Shown: positions 46,897-57,375 of the stretch, one piece after another
Numbering within the stretch: position 1 is the stretch's first letter
Layout: each line of letters begins with the position of its first letter
From: Winogradskya consettensis
GTDB taxonomy: Bacteria > Actinomycetota > Actinomycetes > Mycobacteriales > Micromonosporaceae
Direction of reading: 5' to 3'
NCBI RefSeq assembly: GCF_018332715.1
Contig: NZ_BOQP01000006.1
Span: 186,001 to 250,000 of the forward strand
Length of the DNA: 64,000 nucleotides
Notes under the pieces: generated by a model
Databases searched by the model: none
What the model was told of the DNA's origin: nothing
The model's input: the letters and a program-made list of their open reading frames with translations, nothing else
Position numbers and translations under genes: made by a program

Positions 46897-49800
46897 TCAA
46901 GCAGTCGGTGGGTCGACCTGACGGCGGGGCATCTTCAGGACCTCGAACTGGTCCGTGTAACCCCGCAGCGCGGTCTGCTCCGACGCCTCCTTGTGCACCG
47001 GCGCCTCGTGCGCGCCACCGCTCGAGTCGGGGACCGGGACGTCGTCGTCCGGGACCACGGTCTCGCGCGGGTCGTTCGCGGCGTGCTTGGGCGCGTCATC
47101 CGGGTATCCGGTGCCGAGCTTCCTCGCCCGCCTGCGGTTGCGGCGCTCACGCCCCTTGACCTTGGTGTTCTCGACCATCGTGTAGATCGCCGGCACCAGC
47201 ACCAGCGTCAGCAGGGTCGAGCTCACCAGGCCGCCGATGACCACCACGGCCAGCGGCTGGGAGATGAAGCCACCCTCGCCGGTGAGCCCGAGGGCCATCG
47301 GGAGCAGGGCGAAGATCGTCGCGATCGCGGTCATGAGGATGGGACGCAGGCGGTGCCGTCCACCCTCCACGACTGCTTCGCGTACGCCCAGACCGGCCGT
47401 CCGGTAGTGATTGATCAGGTCCAGCAGCACGATCGCGTTGGTCACCACGATCCCGACCAGCATCAGCACACCGATCAACGCCGGCACGCCCAGCGGCGTC
47501 CCCGTCAGGAGCAGCAGCGCGATGGCACCGGTCGCCGCGAACGGGATCGACACGAGCAGCACCAGCGGCTGGAGCAGGCTGCGGAACGTCGCGACCATGA
47601 TCACGAAGACGATCGCGATCGCCGCGAGCACCGCGAGGCCGAGCTGGCGGAACGCGTCGGCCTGGTCCTGGCTGACACCGCCGATCTCGTACGACGCCCC
47701 GGCCGGCAGGCTCAGCTCCGCGAGCTTGGACTTCAACGCCGTGGTCGTGGCGCCGACGTTCGAGCCGGTCGCGGTGCCGTTGACGGTGACGCTGCGGTTG
47801 CCGTCGATCCGGGTGACCTCCTCGGGACCGTCGACCTCCTTGACCTCGGCGACCGCGTCGAGGGAGACCTGCTTGCCCGCCGGGGTGGTCAGCTGCAGCT
47901 TGCGCAGCGCGGCGGCGTCGGCCGGCGGGGCACCGAACGTCACGACGACGTCCTGGCCGGCGCCGTCCACACTGATCTGTCCCGCCGGCGCCGAGCGGAA
48001 CGCCCCGGCGACGGACTGGCCGATCGCGGCCTCGGTGAGACCGGCCTTGGCGGCGGCCTCCCGGTCGACCTCGACGTCGAGCCGCGGCACGCTGGCCGCG
48101 AGCGTCGAGCTGACGTCGGTGACGTCCTCGGTGGCGGCCATCGCGTCCTGGACCTGCTTGGTCGCGGTGGTCAGCGCCTCCTGGTCACCGGCCTTGACGA
48201 CCACGGCGAGCGCGCTGCCGTTGAAGCCGGTACCGCTGTCGCTGCCGACGGTGACGTCGCCGATGTCCGACATCGCGCCGAGCTTCGCCTTCAGGTCGTC
48301 GGAGACCTTGACCGAGTCGGCGTCCTTCTTCAGCGCCACGTTGTAGCTGGCGCCGCTGGCCCCGCCGGAGCCGGCGAACGGGTTGAAGTCGCCGCTGCCG
48401 ACCGTGACCTGGTAGGTCTCGATGTCGGTGTTGGCCGCGAGGACCGCTTCGACCTTCTTGGCGGCGGCGTCGGTGGCCGCCAGGCTGGTGCCGACCGGCA
48501 GGTCCTGGCTGATCGTGACGGTGTCCTGGCCGGACTCGTCCAGGAAGTTCGTCTTGAGCTGGGTCGCCAGGCCGAGCGTGCCGACGAGTACGAACACGCC
48601 GATGCCGACGGTGATCCAGCGGGTCGCCCGGCTGCGGGTGACCCAGCTGATGATCGGCAGGTATCCGCGCTGCAGCGGGCTGCGCAGCTCCTTCTCCTCG
48701 GCGGCCTTACGGACCTCTTCGGACTCGGAGCCACCCGCGGCGGGACGCAGGAACCAGTACGCGAGGACCGGCACCACGGTCAGCGACACGAACAGCGACG
48801 CGAGCAGCGCCACGGTGACGGTGATCGCGAACGGGGCGAACAGCTGCCCGACGAACCCGCCGACGAGCGCGATCGGGGCGAAGACGGCGACCGTGGTCAG
48901 CGTCGAGGCGGTGACCGCGCCGGCCACCTCCTTCACGCCGTACATGACGGCGTGGACCTTCTCCTCGCCGTACCCGAGGTGTCTCTTGATGTTCTCGAGA
49001 ACGACAATCGAGTCGTCGACCACCCGGCCCACGGCGATGGTGAGCGCGCCGAGCGTGAGCAGGTTGAGCGAGTAGTCGCCGATCCACAGGGCGATGAGCG
49101 CGACCAGCACGGACAGCGGGATCGACACCGCGGTGACCAGCGTGGAGCGCACCGACAGCAGGAAGATCAGGATGACGATGATCGCCATGACCAGGCCGAG
49201 CAGGCCCTCGGTGGTGAGGCTCTCGATGGAGCGCTCGACGAAGGGCGCCTGGTCGGTGATCACGGTCAGCTTCGCGCCGGACGACGACTCGAGCTCGTCG
49301 AGCTGGTCGCGGACCTCGTGGGAGATCGCCACCGGGTTGCCGTCGGGCGAGGCGGTGACGGCGATGCCGAGGCTCTCGACGCCGTCCGTACGCGTGAACG
49401 AGGTGGCCGTGGCGAGCTCGCTGGTCACCGTGGCGACGTCACCGAGCTTCACCGGGCCGCGGGCGCCGCTGAGGTAGAGGCCCTTGAGCTGGTCGAGCGA
49501 GGTGATCGCGGCGCCGACCTGGACGCTGAGCGTGCGCGTGCCGTCGGTCACCGCCCCGGCCGGGATCGAGATGCCGTTGCTCTGCAGCAGCGTGATGATG
49601 CCCTGGGGGCTGACCCCGGCGGCACCCAGCTTGGCGAGATCGGGCTTGATCACGACCTGCTGGGTACGCACGCCGGTGACCTGCACGTCCCGCACGCCGT
49701 CGATCGCGTTGAGCTCCGGCACGACGGACTCGTTGAGCCGCTTCGCCAGATCGCTCTCGTCGTCGCCGCCCGAGGCCGCCAGAATGATCGCCGGGATGTC

Positions 49801-50202
49801 GTCGGTGCCACCGGCGAAGATCGTCGGCTCGACGTTGTCCGGCAGCTGCGACTGGATCCGGTTGACCGACGTGGTCAGCTGGTTGACCGCGTTGTCGATG
49901 TCGGTGCCGAACTCGAACGTGACCTGGATGGTCGCCGAGCCCTCACTGGTGGTCGAGGTGATCGAGTCCAGGCCGTCGGCGCCCTTGACGGCGTCCTCGA
50001 TCGGCTTGGTGACCTGCTCTTCCATGATCTCCGGGCTGGCACCGGGCAGGACCGCCCCGATGAACGCGCCGGGAAACTCCAGCGAGGGCAGCAGTTGCTG
50101 CTTGAGGGACGGTATCGAGTAGATGCCGAAGGCGGTGATCACCACGGCTATGAGGGCAACCAGCCCTCGGTTCGCGAGACTGAGCCTGGTCAGAAATGAC
50201 AT
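46897..50202 (-). CDS. RND-family efflux transporter (AcrB/HAE1-like)
   Basis: A 1101-residue proton-driven exporter of the HAE/AcrB type, with two copies of the 'one helix, large external loop, five helices' plan. The first helix VALIAVVITAFGIYSIPSL begins at residue 12, helix 4 of the first half carries GRVVDDSIVVLENI with the proton-relay Asp pair, and the second half ends VGIVVTNAIVLLDLINHYR. No adaptor or outer-membrane gene is near, as expected for an actinomycete. The tail (residues 1040-1101) is charged and Pro-rich. The ATG at 50202 has GGGGGAG before it. Divergent from a MarR gene. Confidence 0.93.
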   Translation of the reverse strand: MSFLTRLSLANRGLVALIAVVITAFGIYSIPSLKQQLLPSLEFPGAFIGAVLPGASPEIMEEQVTKPIEDAVKGADGLDSITSTTSEGSATIQVTFEFGTDIDNAVNQLTTSVNRIQSQLPDNVEPTIFAGGTDDIPAIILAASGGDDESDLAKRLNESVVPELNAIDGVRDVQVTGVRTQQVVIKPDLAKLGAAGVSPQGIITLLQSNGISIPAGAVTDGTRTLSVQVGAAITSLDQLKGLYLSGARGPVKLGDVATVTSELATATSFTRTDGVESLGIAVTASPDGNPVAISHEVRDQLDELESSSGAKLTVITDQAPFVERSIESLTTEGLLGLVMAIIVILIFLLSVRSTLVTAVSIPLSVLVALIALWIGDYSLNLLTLGALTIAVGRVVDDSIVVLENIKRHLGYGEEKVHAVMYGVKEVAGAVTASTLTTVAVFAPIALVGGFVGQLFAPFAITVTVALLASLFVSLTVVPVLAYWFLRPAAGGSESEEVRKAAEEKELRSPLQRGYLPIISWVTRSRATRWITVGIGVFVLVGTLGLATQLKTNFLDESGQDTVTISQDLPVGTSLAATDAAAKKVEAVLAANTDIETYQVTVGSGDFNPFAGSGGASGASYNVALKKDADSVKVSDDLKAKLGAMSDIGDVTVGSDSGTGFNGSALAVVVKAGDQEALTTATKQVQDAMAATEDVTDVSSTLAASVPRLDVEVDREAAAKAGLTEAAIGQSVAGAFRSAPAGQISVDGAGQDVVVTFGAPPADAAALRKLQLTTPAGKQVSLDAVAEVKEVDGPEEVTRIDGNRSVTVNGTATGSNVGATTTALKSKLAELSLPAGASYEIGGVSQDQADAFRQLGLAVLAAIAIVFVIMVATFRSLLQPLVLLVSIPFAATGAIALLLLTGTPLGVPALIGVLMLVGIVVTNAIVLLDLINHYRTAGLGVREAVVEGGRHRLRPILMTAIATIFALLPMALGLTGEGGFISQPLAVVVIGGLVSSTLLTLVLVPAIYTMVENTKVKGRERRNRRRARKLGTGYPDDAPKHAANDPRETVVPDDDVPVPDSSGGAHEAPVHKEASEQTALRGYTDQFEVLKMPRRQVDPPTA

Positions 50203-50235
50203 GCGCTCCCCCGAAAAGTTCGGCCAAGACATATA

Positions 50236-50252
50236 GTTTGCCTGACGCGAAC
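50236..50252. promoter_or_regulatory. Possible MarR operator
   Basis: GTTTGC-CTGAC-GCGAAC, an inverted repeat with one mismatch per arm and a 5-base spacer, inside the 136-bp gap between the divergent RND and MarR genes. MarR proteins bind such 16-20 bp palindromes and repress both genes. Confidence 0.5.
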
Positions 50253-50338
50253 AAATGTTTTTTCGCTGGGGCCCGCTGGTAGCGTCCCGTCACGAGACGG
50301 ACGCAGCGCGGCCATCAGCACGCAACACGGGAGGCGTT

Positions 50339-50839
50339 GTGACCGGGAACGAACGCCTCATCGCCGACATCATGGGCGCTCAGGAGCAGCTCCAGCACCT
50401 TTTTGCGTACGACAGGTCGGACCCGCTCTTCTCCACCCACCTGACCATGCAGCAGCTGAAGATCTTGATGCTGCTCTACCGGCTGGGTGATACGTCCGGC
50501 CGCGAGCTCGCCGGCCTCCTCGGCGTGAGCCTCGCCACGCTGAGTGGCATGGTCGACCGCCTCGTCGCCCAGGACCTCGCCACCCGCGCCGAGGACCCGC
50601 ACGACCGCCGGGTCCGCCGGATCAGCCTCAGCGACGCCGGCAAGACCACCATCGGCAAAATCATCAACGCCGGCGCCGAGAAGCAGCACCGCCTCCTCAA
50701 CCGCCTCACCGCCGCCGAGCTGCAGACTGTCAGCGACGGCCTGCAGGCCATGATCCGCGTCGCCGTCGAGGAGACCACCGCCGAAGCCGCTGCGGACGCC
50801 GCCGAGCTCTTCGGCAGCAGCCCTTCGGGCAAGGCCTGA
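50339..50839 (+). CDS. MarR-family transcriptional regulator
   Basis: A 166-residue winged-helix repressor. The recognition region TSGRELAGLLGVSLATLSGMVDRL near residues 55-80 and the wing DPHDRRVRRISLSDAG are typical. The gene is divergent from a large RND exporter with a likely operator between, so it probably represses it and is relieved by the exporter's substrate. GTG at 50339 preceded by GGGAGG; an upstream in-frame start is possible but overlaps the divergent promoter. It is followed 11 nt later by the propeller gene. Confidence 0.9.
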   Translation: MTGNERLIADIMGAQEQLQHLFAYDRSDPLFSTHLTMQQLKILMLLYRLGDTSGRELAGLLGVSLATLSGMVDRLVAQDLATRAEDPHDRRVRRISLSDAGKTTIGKIINAGAEKQHRLLNRLTAAELQTVSDGLQAMIRVAVEETTAEAAADAAELFGSSPSGKA

Positions 50840-50850
50840 CACAGCGAGCA

Positions 50851-51831
50851 GTGCGTCCACTTCTGATCGCCGAGGCCCCCCTCGCGGTTCCCCGCTGGGT
50901 CACTCCCCTGGCCGGCGGCCGGTGGCTGGCCCACCACCCTAAGGACCGATCGGCGACCGTCCTGGACGCCGGCCTGCGCCTCGTGACGCGAATCGATCTC
51001 CCCGTGACGGCGCAGCAATGCAGGGTCAGCGTCAACGAGCGGCACCTGGCGGCAATCACCCACGACGAACTTGTCGTCTGCGACCTGTCCGGCACGACGC
51101 TCTGGCGACTGCGACACACGATTGAAACCGGCGGCCTGCCCAATGAGCCGAACTGCCACCTCGACATCCAGGGAACCCTGTGGGTGTACCTGCCGGATGG
51201 TGACGACCTGGTCGCCTATGACGCGGCGACGGGCGAGGAGATCGATCGCGCCCGGCTGAAATCCTCGGTGGGTGCCGCCTACTTCCACCCTCACCCGGAT
51301 CGGAAACGGCTCGGCTTCCACGTCGCCATGGGACAGGACACCCCGCTCAACCACCTGGCGTGGCTCGCCGACGGTCGGATCCAGGGGCGCAGTCTTCCTG
51401 GCGGGTTCCTGGGCGGCCTCACCTCCGACGGGGACCGTTACCTGGCCCTGCCGCACGACGACGTTCCGGAGATCTCCATCCGCGACCTGGCCACGGGCGC
51501 GATCATGGCCGCCTGCGATCCCGCCGAGGTCGCCGGTGACAGCGGTTACCGCCTGATGGAGGCCGCCGCGCTGGTGAGCGACGACTTCGTCCTCGTCGCC
51601 GTCAGCACCGACGACTGGGGCGACGACTTCGAAGAACATCTGCTGCTCGCCACCCGCAATCTGCGCCGGCAGGCCGGAGTCGACTACGGCATCGACATGG
51701 CCCAGAACGCCATCACGGCCACCGACGGGCGCGGCCGCTGGCTGACCGGCGGACGGGACGCCACCGTGCGGCTGTGGCAACTCCCCGACCGGGTCACCGA
51801 CGAGGTTCCAGGCCAGCTCGACCTCTGGTGA
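50851..51831 (+). CDS. WD40-like beta-propeller protein
   Basis: A 326-residue protein without signal peptide. Residues show repeated beta-rich stretches, the last (GRWLTGGRDATVRLWQLPD near residue 300) being a good WD40 repeat. Earlier repeats are weak (DLSGTTLWRLRH, DAATGEEIDRARL). No catalytic motif. It starts with GTG 11 nt after the MarR stop and is probably in one transcript with it. Its C-terminus matches a diverged direct repeat shared with the thrC 3' end. Function unknown. Confidence 0.7.
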   Translation: MRPLLIAEAPLAVPRWVTPLAGGRWLAHHPKDRSATVLDAGLRLVTRIDLPVTAQQCRVSVNERHLAAITHDELVVCDLSGTTLWRLRHTIETGGLPNEPNCHLDIQGTLWVYLPDGDDLVAYDAATGEEIDRARLKSSVGAAYFHPHPDRKRLGFHVAMGQDTPLNHLAWLADGRIQGRSLPGGFLGGLTSDGDRYLALPHDDVPEISIRDLATGAIMAACDPAEVAGDSGYRLMEAAALVSDDFVLVAVSTDDWGDDFEEHLLLATRNLRRQAGVDYGIDMAQNAITATDGRGRWLTGGRDATVRLWQLPDRVTDEVPGQLDLW

Positions 51832-51886
51832 ATGCGGCCAAGCCGGCCGACGGCCAGCCCGGCTGGACCTCTGGCGAGTGCGGTCA
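51815..51886. repeat. Imperfect direct repeat between the WD40-like gene and thrC
   Basis: Two 26-base copies (51815-51840 and 51861-51886) of the pattern GCTSGACCTCTGGYGARTGCGGYCA agree at 21 positions. The first spans the stop of the propeller gene, the second ends at the thrC stop. Confidence 0.5.
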
Positions 51887-52933
51887 GGCGAGGTCGAGGG
51901 CGCGGGCGGCGGCGAGGACGTCGTTGTGGATCGTGGTGGGGGCGGGGGCCGTGGAGATGGCCCACTCCGGGTCCTTGAGGCCGTTGCCGGTGACCGTGCA
52001 GACCACGGTGGCGCCGGCCGGGATCTGGCCCGCGGCAGCCTGCTGCAGCAGGCCCGCGACGCTGGCGGCGCTGCCGAGCTCGACGAAGACGCCGACCTCG
52101 CGGGCGAGCAGGCGGTAGGCGGTGAGGATCTCGCGGTCGGTGACGGCGGAGATCAGGCCACCCGAGGCATCGCGGGCGTCCAGGGCCTTGGTCCAGCTCG
52201 CCGGGTTGCCGATGCGGATCGCCGTGGCGATGGTGGACGGCTCGGGGACGACCTGGCCGTTGACGATCGGGGCGGCGCCCGCGGCCTGGAAGCCGAACAT
52301 CCGGGGCAGCTTCGCGATGGTGCCCGCCGCGTGGTCCTCCTGGTAACCCATCCAGTACGCGGAGATGTTGCCCGCGTTGCCCACCGGGAGGCAGTGGATG
52401 TCGGGGGCCGTGCCGAGCGCCTCGACGATCTCGAAGGCCGCCGTCTTCTGGCCGTGCAGCCGGAAGATGTTGACCGAGTTGACCAGCGACACCGGGTAGT
52501 CCTGCGACAGCTTCGAGGCCAGCGCCAGGCAGTCGTCGAAGTTGCCGTTGACCTGCAGCAACTTGGCGCCGTGGACCAGGGCCTGGGCCATCTTGCCCAT
52601 CGCGATCTTGCCCTGCGGGACGAGCACCGCGCAGGTGATGCCGGCGCGGGCTGCGTACGCCGCGGCTGAGGCACTGGTGTTGCCCGTCGAGGCGCAGATG
52701 ATCGCCTTGGAGCCGTCCTCGACCGCCTTGGAGACGGCCATCGTCATGCCGCGGTCCTTGAAGGAGCCGGTGGGGTTGGCCCCCTCGACCTTCAGGTAGA
52801 CGTCGGCGCCGACGCGCTGCGACAGCACGGGAGCCGGCACGAGAGGCGTGTTGCCCTCGTGCAGCGTGACCACCGGGGTGGCGGCCGAGACCGGCAGCCG
52901 GTCACGGTAAGCCTCAATGAGTCCCCGCCACAT
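51884..52933 (-). CDS. thrC: Threonine synthase
   Basis: PLP enzyme that converts O-phosphohomoserine to threonine. The 349-residue protein of the short bacterial type has the PLP Lys in GSFKDRG near residue 60, [18 protein letters not shown] near residue 82, and the phosphate loop VGNAGN near residue 180. It is the third Thr/Lys gene after lysA and hom. An allosteric SAM site as in plants is not seen. Starts with ATG; no strong Shine-Dalgarno was seen. Confidence 0.97.
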   Translation of the reverse strand: MWRGLIEAYRDRLPVSAATPVVTLHEGNTPLVPAPVLSQRVGADVYLKVEGANPTGSFKDRGMTMAVSKAVEDGSKAIICASTGNTSASAAAYAARAGITCAVLVPQGKIAMGKMAQALVHGAKLLQVNGNFDDCLALASKLSQDYPVSLVNSVNIFRLHGQKTAAFEIVEALGTAPDIHCLPVGNAGNISAYWMGYQEDHAAGTIAKLPRMFGFQAAGAAPIVNGQVVPEPSTIATAIRIGNPASWTKALDARDASGGLISAVTDREILTAYRLLAREVGVFVELGSAASVAGLLQQAAAGQIPAGATVVCTVTGNGLKDPEWAISTAPAPTTIHNDVLAAARALDLA

Positions 52934-53011
52934 GGTCTTTCCTCTCCGTAAGCTGCGTCAAGGATGCACCAGCTCTCCGAATGGCGAGACAGGGCTTCCA
53001 CTATCCGGGAC

Positions 53012-54325
53012 TTACGATCCGCCCTCGACCCGTAGGACGCTGGCGATCGAGCGGACGATCGGCAGCGCGCGCAGATCCTCCACCGTGGCGTGCAGGTTCG
53101 CGTCCGGTGCGCCGTGCGTGACGATGACCAGCGTCGCGTCCTCGTCGCGGCCCGACTGGCGCACGGTGGCGATCGAGACCTCGTTGTCGGCGAAGACACC
53201 CGCGACGCTGGCGAGCACGCCCTGCTTGTCGGCCACGTCGAGGCTGATGTGGTAGCGCGTCACCGCCTCGCCGATCGGGCGGATCGGCAGGTGGGCGTAG
53301 GAGCTCTCGCTCGGTGCACGGGTGCCGGAGAGCCGGTTCCGGGCCGCCGCGACGATGTCTCCCAGGACCGCGGACGCGGTGGGCGTACCACCCGCTCCCC
53401 GGCCGTAGAACATCAGCGGCCCCGCGGCCTCGGCCTCGACGAAGACCGCGTTGAACGCGTCGCCGACGCCGGCCAGCGGGTGCGAGCGCGGGATCATCGC
53501 CGGGTGCACGCGCACGCTCACCGACTCCTGGCCGGTCGAGTCCGGGCCGCGCTGGGCGATGCACAGCAGCTTGATCGTGCAGCCCATCTCCTTGGCGCTC
53601 GCGATGTCCGCGGCGGTCACCCCGGTCATGCCCTCGCGGAACACGTCAGCCGCGGTGACCCGGGTGTGGAACGCCAGCGAAGCGAGGATGGCGGCTTTGG
53701 CGGCGGCGTCGAAGCCCTCGACGTCGGCCGTGGGGTCGGCTTCGGCGTACCCGAGTTCGGTGGCCTCTTCCAAGGCCTCGCCGAAGCCCGCGCCGGTGGC
53801 ATCCATCGACGACAGGATGAAGTTGGTCGTGCCGTTCACGATGCCGGTGACCCGGGTGACCCTGTCGCCGTGCAGCGATTCGCGCAGCGGGCGCAGCAGC
53901 GGGATGGCACCCGCGACCGAGGCCTCGTAGTAGAGATCGGCCCCGCCCTCGGCTGCCGCGTCGTGCAGCGAGGCGCCGTCCTCGGCGAGCAGCGCCTTGT
54001 TGGCGGTGACCACGCTCTTGCCCGCCCGCAGCGCCTCGGTCAGCCAGGTGCGCGCCGGCTCGATGCCGCCCACCACCTCGATGATCACGTCCACGTCGTC
54101 CCGCTTGACCAGGCCGAGCGCGTCGGTCGTGAACAGCGCCGGGTCGATCGGGAGGTTGCCGCGCTCGCGACCCAGCCGGCGGACGGCGACGCCGACCACC
54201 TCCAGCGGGGCCCCGATCCGGGCCGTCAGGTCCTCGGCCTGATCGTGCAGCAGGCGTACGACCTCGCTACCGACCGTTCCGCAGCCGAGCAGGGCTAGAC
54301 GGACCGCAGGCTTACCAGAGCTCAT
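53012..54325 (-). CDS. hom: Homoserine dehydrogenase
   Basis: NAD(P)H reduction of aspartate semialdehyde to homoserine. The 437-residue protein starts with the Rossmann motif LLGCGTVGSEVV, has the catalytic NGTTNFILSSM near residue 170 and DPTADVEGFDAAAKAAIL near residue 200, and ends with an ACT domain (residues 350-437, DVADKQGVLASVAGVFADN) that allows feedback inhibition by threonine. The ATG overlaps the lysA stop (ATGA), so translation is coupled. Confidence 0.97.
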   Translation of the reverse strand: MSSGKPAVRLALLGCGTVGSEVVRLLHDQAEDLTARIGAPLEVVGVAVRRLGRERGNLPIDPALFTTDALGLVKRDDVDVIIEVVGGIEPARTWLTEALRAGKSVVTANKALLAEDGASLHDAAAEGGADLYYEASVAGAIPLLRPLRESLHGDRVTRVTGIVNGTTNFILSSMDATGAGFGEALEEATELGYAEADPTADVEGFDAAAKAAILASLAFHTRVTAADVFREGMTGVTAADIASAKEMGCTIKLLCIAQRGPDSTGQESVSVRVHPAMIPRSHPLAGVGDAFNAVFVEAEAAGPLMFYGRGAGGTPTASAVLGDIVAAARNRLSGTRAPSESSYAHLPIRPIGEAVTRYHISLDVADKQGVLASVAGVFADNEVSIATVRQSGRDEDATLVIVTHGAPDANLHATVEDLRALPIVRSIASVLRVEGGS

Positions 54326-55707
54326 CCCACATCCAATGCGAGCAGATCATCTTCGGTCTCCCGGCGCACGATCACCCGGGAGGCGCCGTCGCGGACGGCG
54401 ACGACCGGTGGCCGGGGCACATGGTTGTAGTTGCTGGCCATGCTCCGGCAATACGCACCCGTCCCAGGCACCGCGACAAGATCTCCGGGCTGCACGTCGG
54501 CGGGCAGGAATTCATCCTTCACGACGATGTCCCCGGACTCACAATGCTTTCCCACGACGCGGGCGAGAATGGGCGCCTCGGTGGAGGCCCGGCCGGCCAG
54601 TGTCGCCGAGTAGGAGGCGTCGTAGAGGGCCGTACGGATGTTGTCGCTCATGCCGCCGTCGACGCTCACGTACGTACGGATGCCGTCGACGTTCTTGACC
54701 GTGCCCACCTCGTACAAGGTGAAAACCGCAGGTCCCACGACGGCCCGGCCCGGCTCGATCGACAGCTTGGGCCGCTGAAGCGATTCCGCCTGGCACTCCG
54801 CGTCGACGATCTTGTTGATCCGCTTGGCGAGGTCCGATGCGGGGGAAGGATCGTCCTGCGTGGTGTACGCGATGCCGAAACCCCCGCCGAGATCCAGCTC
54901 GGCCAGCTCGACGCCCCGCGCGTCACGGATCTGCGCCTGCAGGCCGAGCACCCGGCGCGCCGCGACCTCGAACCCGGAGGTGTCGAAGATCTGCGAGCCG
55001 ATGTGCGAGTGCAGCCCGCGCAGATCGAGCACGCCGTCGTCGAGCACCCGCGTCGCGGCCTCGAAGGCAGCGCCCCCCGCCAGCGAGAACCCGAACTTCT
55101 GATCCTCGTGCGCGGTCGCGATGAACTCGTGCGTGTGCGCCTCGACACCGACCGTCACCCGGATCAGTACCGCGGGGCGCTTGCCGGCCTCACGCGCCAG
55201 CTCGGTGAGCCGCTCGATCTCGTGGAACGAGTCGAGAACGATCCGGCCGACGCCCGCGTCGAGCGCCCTCCGCAGCTCGGAGACCGACTTGTTGTTGCCG
55301 TGGAAGCCCAGCCGCTCGGCCGGGAAGCCCGCCGCGAGCGCGACCGCCAGCTCGCCGCCGGAGCAGACGTCGAGGAAGAGCCCCTCCTCGTCGACGATCC
55401 GGACCACGGCCTTGCACAGGAACGACTTGCCCGCGTAGTAGACATCGGCGTCGGCGAAGGCCTCCTTGAAGTCCCGGCAGCGGGCCCGCAGGTCGTCCTC
55501 ATCCAGGAAATAAGCCGGCGTGCCGTGCTCCGCGGCCAGGTCGGTGACGCTCACGCCACCGACTTCCAGGACCCCTTCATCGGTACGCACAACCGTGCGC
55601 GGCCACAGCGCCGGCACGAGGGCATTGACGTCCTCCGGGGTACGCAGCCACGCCGGCCCCCGGTTGCCGATGTCGCCGTGCAGCGCTCCGGCCTCATGTG
55701 CCCGCAT
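54322..55707 (-). CDS. lysA: Diaminopimelate decarboxylase
   Basis: Last step of lysine synthesis, with PLP. The 461-residue protein has the PLP Lys in YYAGKSFLCKA near residue 95, the phosphate-binding GGGFG motif (LDLGGGFGIAYT), the CESGD motif with the active-site Cys near residue 390, and the C-terminal YNHVPRPP. It is 3 nt after argS and overlaps hom, so argS-lysA-hom are one operon. An ATG at 55707 is the only reasonable start. Confidence 0.97.
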   Translation of the reverse strand: MRAHEAGALHGDIGNRGPAWLRTPEDVNALVPALWPRTVVRTDEGVLEVGGVSVTDLAAEHGTPAYFLDEDDLRARCRDFKEAFADADVYYAGKSFLCKAVVRIVDEEGLFLDVCSGGELAVALAAGFPAERLGFHGNNKSVSELRRALDAGVGRIVLDSFHEIERLTELAREAGKRPAVLIRVTVGVEAHTHEFIATAHEDQKFGFSLAGGAAFEAATRVLDDGVLDLRGLHSHIGSQIFDTSGFEVAARRVLGLQAQIRDARGVELAELDLGGGFGIAYTTQDDPSPASDLAKRINKIVDAECQAESLQRPKLSIEPGRAVVGPAVFTLYEVGTVKNVDGIRTYVSVDGGMSDNIRTALYDASYSATLAGRASTEAPILARVVGKHCESGDIVVKDEFLPADVQPGDLVAVPGTGAYCRSMASNYNHVPRPPVVAVRDGASRVIVRRETEDDLLALDVG

Positions 55708-55710
55708 GAC

Positions 55711-57375
55711 CTACATCCTCTCGGGCGCGGAGACGCCCAGCAGTCCCAAACCGTTGGCGATCACCGTTCGAGTGGCGTCGTTCAGCCACAAGCGGGCCCG
55801 GTGGAGGTCGTTGATCTCCTCGTCGCCCATCGGGGTCACCCGGCACTTGTCATAGAAGCGGTGGTAGTCCCCCGCCAGGTCTTCCAGATAGCGCGCGACC
55901 CGGTGCGGCTCGCGGAGCTCCGCGGCGCTGCCGACGACCGCCGGGTATTCACCGATGGCCTTGAGGAGGTCGTTCTCCTTCTCGTGGACCAGCAGCTCGG
56001 GCCGGAAGTCAGCCGGCTCGCCGCGGGTCAGCCCGACCTCCGCGGCCTGGCGAGCGACGCTCGCGGTCCGGGCTGCGACATATTGCACATAATAGACCGG
56101 GTTGTCGCTTTTTGCCCGGGTCCACAGATCCACGTCGATGTCGATCTGCGAATCGGACGAGTAGCGGGCCAGGGCGTACCGCGTGGCATCCACGCCGAGC
56201 GCGTCGACGAAGTCCTCCAGCGTCACCACCGTGCCGGCGCGCTTGCTCATCCGGACCGGCTCGCCGTCGCGGACGAGGTTGACCAGCTGGCCGATCAGGA
56301 TCTCGAGGTTGACCGCCGGGTCGTCACCGAAACACGCCGACATCGCCTTCATCCGGCCGATGTAACCGTGGTGGTCGGCACCCAGCATGATCACGACCCG
56401 GTCGAAGCCCCGCTTACGCTTGTCCAGGTAGTACGCGCAGTCCGCCGCGAAGTAGGTCCAGTCGCCGTCCGACTTGCGCAGCACCCGGTCCTTGTCGTCG
56501 CCGAACTCGGTGGTCCGCAGCCAGGTCGCGCCCTCGGACTCGTAGATGTGGCCCTGCGCCCGCAGCCGGTCCAGCGCCTCCTGCAGCTCGCCACGCTCGT
56601 GCAGGTCCTTCTCGTTGAAGTACGTGTCGAACCGCACCCCGAAGTCGGTCAGCGACTGGCGGATCTCGGCGAACATCAGCTCGACGCCGACCCGGCGGAA
56701 CGTCTCCAGCGCCTCGGCCTCGCCCAGCTTCAGCACCTCGGGCGCCTCGGCCAGGACGGCCTGGGCGATCTCCGAGATGTACGCGCCGCCGTAGCCGTCC
56801 TCCGGCGCGGGCTCACCCTTCGCCGCGGCAAGGAGCGAGCTGGCGAAACGGACGATCTGGGAGCCCGCGTCGTTGAAGTAGTACTCGGTGCCGACGTCCG
56901 CGCCGGAGGCCCGCAGCAGCCGGGACAGCGCGTCACCGACCGCCGCCCACCGGACGCCGCCGATGTGCACCGGCCCGGTCGGGTTCGCCGAGACGAACTC
57001 CAGGTTGATGCGCTGACCGGCGAGGCGCTCGGTGTGGCCGTAGTCCTGGCCCGCCAGCACCACGTCGCGCGCCAGCACCCCCGCCGCGCCGGCGTCGAGC
57101 CGGATGTTGAGGAAGCCCGGCCCCGCGATCTCCACCGACTTGATCCCCGGCTGGCTGCTCAGCTCCTCGGCGAGCGCCCCGGCCAGCTCACGCGGCGACA
57201 CACCGGCCTTCTTACCGAGCTGCATGGCCATGGTCGACGCGTAGTCGCCGTGCTCGGGGTTGCGGGGTCGCTCCACCGTCGTCGTCTCCGGCAACAGGGC
57301 GACGTCGAGCCCGCGAGTGACGAAAACGGCACGCGCAGCTGTGAGAACGGTGGAAGCGAGGTCAGCAGGAGTCAC
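55711..57375 (-). CDS. argS: Arginyl-tRNA synthetase
   Basis: Class I synthetase that charges tRNA-Arg, including the tRNA-Arg(CCG) near 59.9 kb. The 554-residue protein has the HIGH-type motif VHIGG in [14 protein letters not shown] near residue 140 and the KMSKS-type [16 protein letters not shown], plus the C-terminal anticodon-binding ending. The N-terminal additional domain that recognises the D loop is present. The GTG at 57375 is used. First gene of the argS-lysA-hom-thrC operon. Confidence 0.97.
   Translation of the reverse strand: MTPADLASTVLTAARAVFVTRGLDVALLPETTTVERPRNPEHGDYASTMAMQLGKKAGVSPRELAGALAEELSSQPGIKSVEIAGPGFLNIRLDAGAAGVLARDVVLAGQDYGHTERLAGQRINLEFVSANPTGPVHIGGVRWAAVGDALSRLLRASGADVGTEYYFNDAGSQIVRFASSLLAAAKGEPAPEDGYGGAYISEIAQAVLAEAPEVLKLGEAEALETFRRVGVELMFAEIRQSLTDFGVRFDTYFNEKDLHERGELQEALDRLRAQGHIYESEGATWLRTTEFGDDKDRVLRKSDGDWTYFAADCAYYLDKRKRGFDRVVIMLGADHHGYIGRMKAMSACFGDDPAVNLEILIGQLVNLVRDGEPVRMSKRAGTVVTLEDFVDALGVDATRYALARYSSDSQIDIDVDLWTRAKSDNPVYYVQYVAARTASVARQAAEVGLTRGEPADFRPELLVHEKENDLLKAIGEYPAVVGSAAELREPHRVARYLEDLAGDYHRFYDKCRVTPMGDEEINDLHRARLWLNDATRTVIANGLGLLGVSAPERM

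Noticed and set aside
46660..50199. A 1179-residue plus-strand open frame opposite the RND exporter
   Set aside because: Composition is that of an antisense shadow (Arg/Asp/His-rich), without domain features.
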